Source of the DNA: CAYJFK01 sp964369475
GTDB taxonomy: Bacteria; Bacillota; Clostridia; Oscillospirales; Feifaniaceae
Assembly: GCA_964369475.1 (NCBI GenBank)
Contig: CAYJFK010000019.1
Location: 1-40,251 of the forward strand
Length of the DNA: 40,251 bases
Direction of reading: 5' to 3'
Shown: piece after piece, positions 24,599 to 32,186 of the stretch
How the letters are laid out: each line of letters starts with the position of its first letter
Numbering within the stretch: position 1 is the stretch's first letter
Notes under the pieces: model-generated
What the model was told of the DNA's origin: nothing
Database searches by the model: none
What the model saw: the letters and a program-made list of their open reading frames with translations, nothing else
Position numbers and translations under genes: made by a program

Positions 24599-25957
24599 CT
24601 ATGCCTCGACTGCCTTATTAGATACCACTGCCTTTGTTTTCCATTTGCCTCTTGCAAATCTTATGTTGTTTGCGATGCCTGCGACACCCCAGCCTATTGG
24701 CATTGCATATATAAGGCCGATTGCGCCTGTGGAGAATGTGCCGATCAAAAAAGAGGCGGCGACATATCTTATTGCAAGGCTTGCGACAGTCGTTACCATG
24801 GAGAATACCACGTCTCCCGCACCTCTTAGAAGTCCGCTCGATATGCTCATGGGGGCAAATATAAAGTAGAAGTAGCACATTATTCTTATAAATGACGAAC
24901 CGAGTGTTATTACCTCGACTTCACTCTCTTGTACAAAGAGGAGCATTAGAAGTCCTCCGAATTGGCTTACTAATAGCGCCGTTATAAGGCAAAATACTAA
25001 AGCAATTACAAGTGCGCTTTTATATCCTGTTTTTACTCTGTTAAACTCTCCGGCTCCAACATTTTGCCCTGCAAAGAAGGACATTGCTTGACCTAAGTTC
25101 ATTATTGCCATAGATGTTATGCCGTCTACCCTCATGGCTGCACCGTATGCCGCCATTGTGTTTGCGCCGAATGTGTTAACAAGCCCTTGTACTGCGAGAA
25201 ATCCTGCCGACATTGCCGCCATTTGCACCGTCGAGGGCACTGCAAGCTTAACCATTTGCTTAAAGAGCACCTTGTCGAACTTTATCTCGCTTGCCTTAAA
25301 GCGGAGCTCGGGGACGTGTTTCATTACATATACAAGCTCTATCACTCCCGATGTAAGTTGAGATATGGCCGTTGCATATGCAACACCTCTTACACCCATG
25401 CCGAGATTTGTAACAAAATATATGTCGAGCATGATATTAAGTACCGTTGCAAGCATTACTGCATATAGCGGTGTTTTGGAGTCGCCCATGCCTCTAAGAA
25501 TATTTCCTAAAATGTTGTATATAACAACACAAGGGATAGCCATAAAACTTATCATTAGATATGCATGAGCATTTACAAAGACCTCCTCGGGGGTGTCGAG
25601 TAGTCTTAGGAGTGGGCCTGCCACAGATGTTCCTATTGCCATAAGTGCAATTCCGCCGCTCATAACGACTATAAATCCCGTAGTTACCGCTCTGCGCAGA
25701 TCATCGTAGCGTTTTGCGCCGTATAGCTGACTAACAAGAACGGCCGTTGCTGTTGTAAACCCGATTATAACACTCGTTACAAGAAACAAGGCAGGAAAGG
25801 ATGCGCTTATTGCCGCAAGTGCGGCAGGGCCTTCTGCTCTGCCTACTACTATCGAGTCTACTATACTATATAATTGTTGAAAAAGTCCACTTAACATGAG
25901 CGGCATGGAAAATGCCAGAATACTCTTCCATTCGCTCCCTTTTGTCATATCTCTCAC
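24599..25957 (-). CDS. MATE-family multidrug/cation-coupled efflux transporter
   Basis: A 452-residue inner-membrane exporter with about 12 membrane segments in two homologous halves. Family blocks are visible: the opening LAFSMPLMLSGLFQQLYSIVDSIVVGR, GFTTATAVLVSQLYGA near residue 60, and the matching second-half MAAYGAAMRVDGITSM...GQAMSFFAGQNVGAGEF near 265-305. Transport is Na+ or H+ coupled; the substrate is unknown (drugs, flavins or metabolites). GTG start at 25957 follows AGAGGTGA. The gene with its own promoter lies exactly between two perfect 20-bp direct repeats, suggesting that the unit was acquired or can be lost as a cassette. Confidence 0.93.
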   Translation of the reverse strand: MRDMTKGSEWKSILAFSMPLMLSGLFQQLYSIVDSIVVGRAEGPAALAAISASFPALFLVTSVIIGFTTATAVLVSQLYGAKRYDDLRRAVTTGFIVVMSGGIALMAIGTSVAGPLLRLLDTPEEVFVNAHAYLMISFMAIPCVVIYNILGNILRGMGDSKTPLYAVMLATVLNIMLDIYFVTNLGMGVRGVAYATAISQLTSGVIELVYVMKHVPELRFKASEIKFDKVLFKQMVKLAVPSTVQMAAMSAGFLAVQGLVNTFGANTMAAYGAAMRVDGITSMAIMNLGQAMSFFAGQNVGAGEFNRVKTGYKSALVIALVFCLITALLVSQFGGLLMLLFVQESEVEVITLGSSFIRIMCYFYFIFAPMSISSGLLRGAGDVVFSMVTTVASLAIRYVAASFLIGTFSTGAIGLIYAMPIGWGVAGIANNIRFARGKWKTKAVVSNKAVEA

Positions 25958-26034
25958 GCTGTCACCTCTTTACTTTTAAGGCATATGAGTTTATAATAGT
26001 AATGTTGCTTATAAGTTTTTATGCCCATTTTGGA

Positions 26035-26063
26035 ATTATACAGTAAACAAAAATAAATTTCAA
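26035..26063 (-). promoter_or_regulatory. Promoter of the MATE gene
   Basis: Minus strand: TTGAAA (26058-26063), 17-nt spacer, TATAAT (26035-26040). It lies just inside the right 20-bp repeat and leaves a leader of about 70 nt. Confidence 0.75.
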
Positions 26064-26073
26064 GAGATTAGTA

Positions 26074-26093
26074 ATAATATATTTAGCAAGTTT
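26074..26093 (+). repeat. Right copy of 20-bp direct repeat flanking the MATE gene
   Basis: ATAATATATTTAGCAAGTTT, identical to 24541-24560, in the leader region between the divergent MATE and pepF genes. Confidence 0.85.
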
Positions 26094-26169
26094 AACACTT
26101 TGCACTCTTTTGTTATTGTTTTTTGCACACTTAGCTTATGCTAACTTAAATTTTAAACCGGAGGTCGTT

Positions 26170-27936
26170 ATGGAGAAATTACCACTAAGAAATGAAGTGC
26201 CTGCTGCATATAAGTGGGACACAGGGGATATTTATAAGAGCAAAGACGAGTTTTATGCCGCAGTGCAGGAGGTAAAAAGGCTTGGAACGGAGCTTTTTGC
26301 ATATAAGGGAAAATTAAAGGAGAGTTTACTGGAAGCGCTTAAGCTTGCCGACAAACTCTCTGTGCTACTGTCCGATGCATATTGCTATGCCGCTTTGAGG
26401 GCAGACGAGGACACGGCAGATGATGAGGCGCAAAAGGATTTGGGGCTTATTTCCGCCGCCGCTGTTGAAGCGTCGACCGCCGCTTCTTATATGACTCCCG
26501 AGATTCTTTCTATAAAAAACGAGCTGCCAAAAACAGAAGGTCTTGAGCTATACGACAAATATATTGCCGATATTATAAGAAAATCCGCCCATGTACTGCC
26601 CGAGAGTGAGGAGAGAATACTTGCACTTTCGAGCGAGGCGACAGGCGTTGCAGGCGATGTTTTTTCCATGCTTACAGATGCCGATATGGAGTTTGGCTCA
26701 ATTAAAGGCGAGGACGGAAAGGATGTCGAGGTTACGCATGGCAGGTTTGTGCGGTTCTTGGAGTCTGCCGACCGCAGAGTTAGAAAAGATGCCTTTGATA
26801 CTCTTTATAAGGAGTATGGCGAGCATCGTCACACTCTTGCAGCGCTCTTAAATTCCCATTGTAGGAAGAATAAATTTTACAAAACGGCGAGAAATTATAA
26901 TTCGTGTCTCGAGATGTGCATTGACGATGGGAACATTCCAAAAGATGTCTATCTAAGCCTTATAAGTGCCGCTCGTTCGGGGTTTCCCTCTTTTTACCGT
27001 TATATGGAGCTTAGAAAGAAGGCTCTTGGAGTCGAGGAGCTTCACATGTACGACATGTATGTTCCCTTTTGCAAAAATCCATTTGGCAAAATTCCATTTG
27101 ATAAGGCAAAGGAAATGATGTTTGAGGCGCTCTCCCCTCTTGGCGACGACTATGTGGAGGTTTTAAAGAGAGCCTTTGACGAGGGTTGGATAGATGTTTA
27201 TGAAAATAAAGGTAAAAGGGCCGGTGCTTATTCAAACGGCAATCCGACTGCGCACCCATATATTCTACTCAATTATCAAGATAATATAGACAGCGTTTTC
27301 ACACTTGCGCATGAGCTTGGGCACGCTTTGCACTCTTATTATTCCAATCAAAAGCAACCTGTTTGCTACCGCAACTATGGTATCTTTGTAGCTGAGGTTG
27401 CCTCGACATTTAACGAGGCGCTACTTCAAAAATACCTGATGGAGAGGGCAAACGAGGAGCAAAAACTCTATCTGCTAATCCATGCGCTCGAGCAGTTTAG
27501 AGCGACATTCTTCAGGCAGACAATGTTTGCCGAGTTCGAGCTTAAAATTCACGAGGAAGTCGAGGACGGCGGCTCGCTTACAGCGGGGCTGTTGTCGGAA
27601 AAATACAAGGGACTGCTCGGGGAGTATTTTGGAGAAAATGTAGTTTTGGACGAGGGCATAGAGCTTGAATGGTCGAGAATACCACATTTTTACTATGATT
27701 TTTACGTTTATCAATATGCCACAGGATTTGCAGCGGCACAAACGCTTGCCGACAGGGTTTTGTCGGGCGTGGGATTAAAGGAGTACAGGGAATTTTTAGC
27801 GATGGGGTGCTTCTTAGATCCTCTCGATGCACTCCGTCATGCAGGTGTAGATCTTTCGACAGAAGGGCCTACGAGCAGTGCGCTTGAAGTCTTTGCAAGA
27901 CTTGTGGAGGAGACAGAAAAACTTGCTTTAGGTTGA
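26170..27936 (+). CDS. pepF: Oligoendopeptidase F (M3B metallopeptidase)
   Basis: A 588-residue cytoplasmic zinc peptidase that cuts oligopeptides. The zinc site AHELGHALH (His381, Glu382, His385) is intact, and the third ligand Glu lies in VAEVASTFNEALL about 25 residues on. The N-terminal helical half carries the family opening LPLRNEVPAAYKWDTGDIYKS, and the C-terminal FYDFYVYQYATGFAAA block is typical of PepF. ATG 26170 sits directly after GGAGG; the longer frame from 26110 lacks a ribosome site and is rejected. It stands alone and divergent from the MATE gene, and fits the peptide-using character of the window. Confidence 0.95.
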   Translation: MEKLPLRNEVPAAYKWDTGDIYKSKDEFYAAVQEVKRLGTELFAYKGKLKESLLEALKLADKLSVLLSDAYCYAALRADEDTADDEAQKDLGLISAAAVEASTAASYMTPEILSIKNELPKTEGLELYDKYIADIIRKSAHVLPESEERILALSSEATGVAGDVFSMLTDADMEFGSIKGEDGKDVEVTHGRFVRFLESADRRVRKDAFDTLYKEYGEHRHTLAALLNSHCRKNKFYKTARNYNSCLEMCIDDGNIPKDVYLSLISAARSGFPSFYRYMELRKKALGVEELHMYDMYVPFCKNPFGKIPFDKAKEMMFEALSPLGDDYVEVLKRAFDEGWIDVYENKGKRAGAYSNGNPTAHPYILLNYQDNIDSVFTLAHELGHALHSYYSNQKQPVCYRNYGIFVAEVASTFNEALLQKYLMERANEEQKLYLLIHALEQFRATFFRQTMFAEFELKIHEEVEDGGSLTAGLLSEKYKGLLGEYFGENVVLDEGIELEWSRIPHFYYDFYVYQYATGFAAAQTLADRVLSGVGLKEYREFLAMGCFLDPLDALRHAGVDLSTEGPTSSALEVFARLVEETEKLALG

Positions 27937-27981
27937 TTTGTCTTACGGCACTTCCTTAAAATCATATTGCAGAAACTGATA

Positions 27982-28031
27982 ATATATATACCAAATCTTG
28001 GGGTTTATACCTTAAGATTTGGTATATATAT
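27982..28031. repeat. Perfect 18-bp inverted repeat downstream of pepF
   Basis: Arms 27982-27999 and 28014-28031 with a 14-nt loop. The stem is AT-rich (ATATATACCAAATCTT) and no T-run follows. It may be a weak terminator for pepF or an operator for the downstream export operon. Confidence 0.6.
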
Positions 28032-28041
28032 GAGATTTAAA

Positions 28042-28072
28042 TTGATTTTTTTGTGTAAATTTTGTGTATAAT
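28042..28072 (+). promoter_or_regulatory. Probable promoter of the MacAB-like export operon
   Basis: TTGATT (28042-28047), 19-nt spacer, TATAAT (28067-28072). The spacing is long, so the -35 match is tentative. The start codon is about 97 nt downstream. Confidence 0.5.
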
Positions 28073-28168
28073 TTATTGAAACATTATGAAAAAAACTACG
28101 TCTAATATATAAGGCGCTCGACTTATCGTGCGCCTTGTACTTATTTTAAAAATCAGGAGGGTATACAC

Positions 28169-30253
28169 ATGTCTGAAATTCCCGTAAAGAGCGAGGTCGT
28201 AGAAACAGATGCCGTTAAGGCAAATGAAGCGCCAGCGCTTGAAGAAACACTTGTTTTTAAGCCCGAAAAGAAGAAGAAGTTTTGGCCAATTATTAGAAAG
28301 ATAATTTTCTGGGGTGTTATTGCCGCAATTGTAGGTGGCATTGGCTATGCTGTTTATACTCTCTTTTTCAAAGAAGAAGAAGTGGTAATGCAGACGGCAT
28401 TTTCCTATTACACTACTATCGAGTCTGACATTACAGGCTCGGGCTCTGCCACGTCGAAGAAGACACAGGACATTGCAGGTCTTGCAGAGGGTGTTGTTAC
28501 AGAGGTTCTTGTATCGGCCGGCGACTTTGTTAATGTGGGCGATCCCATATTTGTTGTAGACGATCAAGAGATTGCCGACTCGCTTACAACATCGAGCGAG
28601 ACACTGACACGCCGTCAGGAGGACTTGCAAGCACTCTACGATGAGCAGGCAGGTCAGGCCGGTCGTGCCGAGTTTACAGGCAAGGTGCTTAATGTGTCGG
28701 ACGAAATGGAAGTTGGCGACATTATAAACAAGGGCGATGTTCTTGCAACCATTGTAGATGATACAAAAATGCGACTTACTACATATTTTTCAACTGCATA
28801 CAAAGATATAATTACTGTCGGTATGCCTGTCTCTGTTTCCATTCCGAGCAACATGGCACTTGTACCGGGTACTGTTGACTATGTTGCAAACAACACAAAG
28901 ATAACAACCGAGGGCGCTGTTTTGTTCGAGGTGGAAATTATTCTTGATAACCCCGGCGCTCTAACAGAGGGTCTGCTTGCTACTGCCGTTGTACATGCCG
29001 ACATGGGGGATGTTACTCCTGCCGAAGCCGGCAAGCTTGAGTATAACCGCAAGGAAAATGTTAAGGCAGACACATCGGGCGAGCTTGTAGAGCTTGAAAT
29101 GAGCGATTTTTACAACTTTAACGAGGGCGATGTTATGTTTAGAATCCTAAACGAAGACATTGCAAGCGAAATTTCCGATTCGCTAAAGGAGCTTGAGGCA
29201 GCTCAGGAAAGTCATAACGACCTATTAGACGATTACAAATATTACAGACCTACTGCCGAGATTTCAGGTCAGGTTATATCTGTTGGTGTTGAAGTTGGCG
29301 ACGAGCTAACGGGGTCTTCCGGTTCTATTGTTCAGATTGCCGATATGAGCACGATGGTCATCGAAGCAAATATTGACGAGCTTGACATTGCAAAGCTTAC
29401 TGTCGGTATGCCTGTCGAGGTTACAGCCGACAGCACAGGCATGATGTACGAAGGTGAGATAGTCGAGATACAGATGCAAGGTAAAGTAGAAAACGGCATG
29501 TCTACCTTCCCGATTAAAATAGAAATACCAAACCCAAGCTTTAACATGGGCGATATGGGTGATATGGGCGGTATGGACGGTATGGACGGTATGGGCGGCA
29601 TGGACGGCATGGACGGTATCTTCCCCGAGGGTGACATGATGCTACCCGAGGGCGAAGTTGTTATGCCCGAGGACGGTACAATGCCTGAAGTCGGAGTTGA
29701 TGACAGCACAGCCGTTATGCCTGAAGATGATGTGATTGTTGACGATAGTGCCGCTGTTATGCCCGAGGGCAATGCCGACATTATGATAACAGAAGAACCT
29801 GCCGTTGCAACAACTTCCGATGCTCCTGTCGCAACAAGCGAGAATGTTGTTGGAGTGGGCTCCGGCATTTCGATGTCCTATGCATACGAGGAGAGCGTGA
29901 GTGTCGGAGGTGGCACAGGTGTATTTGGTGGTGCTTCTGGCGATCTCTACCCCGGTATGTGGCTAAACTTTAGAATACTACTTTCCCGTGCCGAGAATAT
30001 TCTTGCCGTTCCTTCCAATGCCGTAAAATATGTCGAAAACGGTACAATAGTATTTGTTCGTGAGACAGATGAGAATAGCGTTTTGGCAGAGGATATAGAC
30101 ATGACGATAGTTCCCGAGGGCTTTACCGCCGTTTATGTTACTGTCGGCACGTCGGACGCTACGCAAATTGAGATTGTCGATGGACTTTCGGAGAATGCGG
30201 AAGTGGCAACCACTTCGGCAAGCGACGATTTCTACGGCGGCTACTACTATTAA
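28169..30253 (+). CDS. Membrane-fusion/adaptor protein of a MacAB-like ABC exporter, with Met-Gly-Asp repeat insert
   Basis: A 694-residue HlyD/MacA-type adaptor. A cytoplasmic N-terminus is followed by one membrane segment (about residues 44-67). Lipoyl/barrel-sandwich segments come next (AGLAEGVVTEVLVSAGDFVNVGDPIFVVDD near 105-133) and repeat near residue 365 (ISGQVISVGVEVGDELTG). Residues about 455-540 are an unusual insert: GDMGDMGGMDGMDGMGG-like repeats, then PEGD/MPEDD acidic units. The C-terminus ends in FYGGYYY. The length is well above typical MacA (about 370-400 residues). The ATPase and permease follow directly. In a monoderm cell the adaptor would extend into the wall. ATG follows AGGAGG. 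Confidence 0.87.
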   Translation: MSEIPVKSEVVETDAVKANEAPALEETLVFKPEKKKKFWPIIRKIIFWGVIAAIVGGIGYAVYTLFFKEEEVVMQTAFSYYTTIESDITGSGSATSKKTQDIAGLAEGVVTEVLVSAGDFVNVGDPIFVVDDQEIADSLTTSSETLTRRQEDLQALYDEQAGQAGRAEFTGKVLNVSDEMEVGDIINKGDVLATIVDDTKMRLTTYFSTAYKDIITVGMPVSVSIPSNMALVPGTVDYVANNTKITTEGAVLFEVEIILDNPGALTEGLLATAVVHADMGDVTPAEAGKLEYNRKENVKADTSGELVELEMSDFYNFNEGDVMFRILNEDIASEISDSLKELEAAQESHNDLLDDYKYYRPTAEISGQVISVGVEVGDELTGSSGSIVQIADMSTMVIEANIDELDIAKLTVGMPVEVTADSTGMMYEGEIVEIQMQGKVENGMSTFPIKIEIPNPSFNMGDMGDMGGMDGMDGMGGMDGMDGIFPEGDMMLPEGEVVMPEDGTMPEVGVDDSTAVMPEDDVIVDDSAAVMPEGNADIMITEEPAVATTSDAPVATSENVVGVGSGISMSYAYEESVSVGGGTGVFGGASGDLYPGMWLNFRILLSRAENILAVPSNAVKYVENGTIVFVRETDENSVLAEDIDMTIVPEGFTAVYVTVGTSDATQIEIVDGLSENAEVATTSASDDFYGGYYY

Positions 30254-30270
30254 CAGAGGGAGATGATTAT

Positions 30271-30987
30271 ATGTCCCTAATTAAGATCGAAAACATATAC
30301 AAAGTATACAACCCCGGCCTTGAAAACGAGGTTAGAGCTCTCGACGGTGTTTCGGCTACCATAGAGCGTGGCGAGTTTGTAGCTGTGCTCGGAACGTCCG
30401 GTAGCGGTAAGTCGACCATGATGAATATTTTGGGCTGTCTTGATGTGCCGACCCACGGCAGTTACATGCTTGGCGGCACTGAGGTTGCAAGGCTTACCGA
30501 TAACGACCTTGCCAAGGTGCGCTCTCGTGCCATTGGGTTTATATTTCAAGGGTACAACCTTATAAAGGATTTAACTGCGCTCGAAAATGTCGAACTTCCT
30601 CTTATTTACAGGAATATAGGCAAAGGGCGGCGAAAAAAGCTTGCTAAGAAGGCACTCGAATCGGTCGGGCTTGAAAAGCGTCTTGACCACAGGCCGAGCG
30701 AGATGTCGGGCGGTCAGCAGCAACGTGTTGCAATAGCAAGGGCAATTTCCACAGCTCCGCCCATTATAATGGCCGACGAGCCGACAGGTAACCTCGACTC
30801 CAAGTCGGGTGTTGATGTTATGAGACAGCTTGTCGAGCTAAACGACAACGGCACGACAATAATTCTTATAACCCACGACAACGAAGTTGCAAAGTTTGCC
30901 AAGCGCATTATAGAACTTCGTGACGGCAAGATTATAAGAGATCACGCCGTAGAGGACAGAAGTAGCTTTGCGGAGGTGACAGCATGA
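30271..30987 (+). CDS. ABC transporter ATP-binding protein (MacB/LolD type)
   Basis: A 238-residue ATPase. Walker A GTSGSGKST is at residues 41-49, the Q-loop at IFQGYN near 92, the signature MSGGQQQRVAIARA near 149 and Walker B IIMADEPTGNLDS near 169, with the switch His in LITHD. This is the MacB/LolD subfamily pattern. It lies 17 nt after the adaptor, and its stop overlaps the permease start (ATGA), so the three proteins form one exporter. It powers mechanotransmission-type export of a peptide, lipid or surface component; the cargo is unknown. Confidence 0.95.
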   Translation: MSLIKIENIYKVYNPGLENEVRALDGVSATIERGEFVAVLGTSGSGKSTMMNILGCLDVPTHGSYMLGGTEVARLTDNDLAKVRSRAIGFIFQGYNLIKDLTALENVELPLIYRNIGKGRRKKLAKKALESVGLEKRLDHRPSEMSGGQQQRVAIARAISTAPPIIMADEPTGNLDSKSGVDVMRQLVELNDNGTTIILITHDNEVAKFAKRIIELRDGKIIRDHAVEDRSSFAEVTA

Positions 30988-32171
30988 ATATAAGTCAGGC
31001 TTTTTCCATGGCGCTAAAGTCTATAAAGAACAACAAAGGTCGCTCCTTTTTAACAATGCTTGGTATTATTATCGGTGTATCGGCCGTTATAACAATGGTT
31101 ACCCTTGTAGGCGGTATACAAAAGCAGTTTACAGAGTCATATGCCACGATGGGCACAAACACAATAAACCTCGAGTATTACATGTGGGGCAGTAACAAGG
31201 ATCTATCGAGGGATATATACAACAAGGTTCTCTCTATGTCCGACACTGTTATGGGTGTTACTCCTACGCAGGATGTATGGGGTAAGTCTATTGGCTATAA
31301 GGAAAAAACGCTCGAGGACACAAGGCTTTTGCTCGGTAGCGACCAGTACGACATATGTGCAAACTACACATTAGAGCGTGGCTCTATGTTTACATTTAAC
31401 AATGTGGAAAACAGAGATAAGGTTTGTGTTTTGGGCTCTTATGCGGCAAGCGAGCTCTTTAACTATCAAAACCCCATTGGCAAGTATGTTAAAATCGATG
31501 GGGACTCATATCTTGTAGTAGGTGTTTTCGAAGAAAAATCCGGCGGCAGTCAGTACGGGCCTGATAGCGTTGTGGTAGTTCCTTATACGCACAACCGCAC
31601 ACTAAACAACAACGAGCAGATAAGCTCCTTTGCAGTTCGTGCGATAGATGCAAACACAGCGGTAGAGGCAACAGAGGAGCTCAACACATTTTTAGCATCT
31701 AAAGTGCCTGAAGATGATGGATACTTCTGGGTAAACAGTATGCAAGAAAACATGGAGTTTTTTAACGAGCAGATCGTTGTAATGCAGCTTGCCGCAGGTG
31801 GTATAGGCGGCATATCGCTACTTGTCGGCGGTATAGGCATTATGAACATCATGCTTGTATCTGTTACAGAGAGAACGAGGGAGATTGGCATAAGAAAGGC
31901 TATCGGTGCAAGACGGTTTGACATTATAAGTCAGTTTCTAATAGAAGCTGGTACAATAAGTCTTTGCGGCGGCATAATTGGAATTATGCTTGGAGCTCTC
32001 CTATCGCTGCTGATAGGGCGACTTATGTTCCCCGAGCTGGTACTCTTGCCCGAGCCGTTTATAGTGATCGGTGCCGCAGGTTTTTCCATCCTGATAGGCA
32101 TGTTCTTTGGATTTTACCCTGCAAACCGTGCATCTAAGCTAAATCCGATCGATGCACTTCGCAGTGAATAA
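30984..32171 (+). CDS. ABC transporter permease (MacB-like, FtsX domain)
   Basis: A 395-residue permease. TM1 lies near residues 22-46 (FLTMLGIIIGVSAVITMVTLVGGI), followed by an extracellular MacB-type periplasmic-core domain of about 210 residues. Three C-terminal FtsX segments end it, with the family motif VTERTREIGIRKAIGARRFDI near 292-312 and GFYPANRASKLNPIDALR at the end. All parts of a MacB permease are present, but the ATPase is a separate gene, as usual in Firmicutes. It overlaps the ATPase gene by 4 nt. Confidence 0.93.
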   Translation: MNISQAFSMALKSIKNNKGRSFLTMLGIIIGVSAVITMVTLVGGIQKQFTESYATMGTNTINLEYYMWGSNKDLSRDIYNKVLSMSDTVMGVTPTQDVWGKSIGYKEKTLEDTRLLLGSDQYDICANYTLERGSMFTFNNVENRDKVCVLGSYAASELFNYQNPIGKYVKIDGDSYLVVGVFEEKSGGSQYGPDSVVVVPYTHNRTLNNNEQISSFAVRAIDANTAVEATEELNTFLASKVPEDDGYFWVNSMQENMEFFNEQIVVMQLAAGGIGGISLLVGGIGIMNIMLVSVTERTREIGIRKAIGARRFDIISQFLIEAGTISLCGGIIGIMLGALLSLLIGRLMFPELVLLPEPFIVIGAAGFSILIGMFFGFYPANRASKLNPIDALRSE

Positions 32172-32186
32172 GGGAGGATAACGAAA

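Noticed and set aside
26110..26169. Longer N-terminus for oligoendopeptidase F with an apparent hydrophobic leader
   Set aside because: No ribosome site at 26110, whereas GGAGG sits just before ATG 26170, which gives the normal family start.
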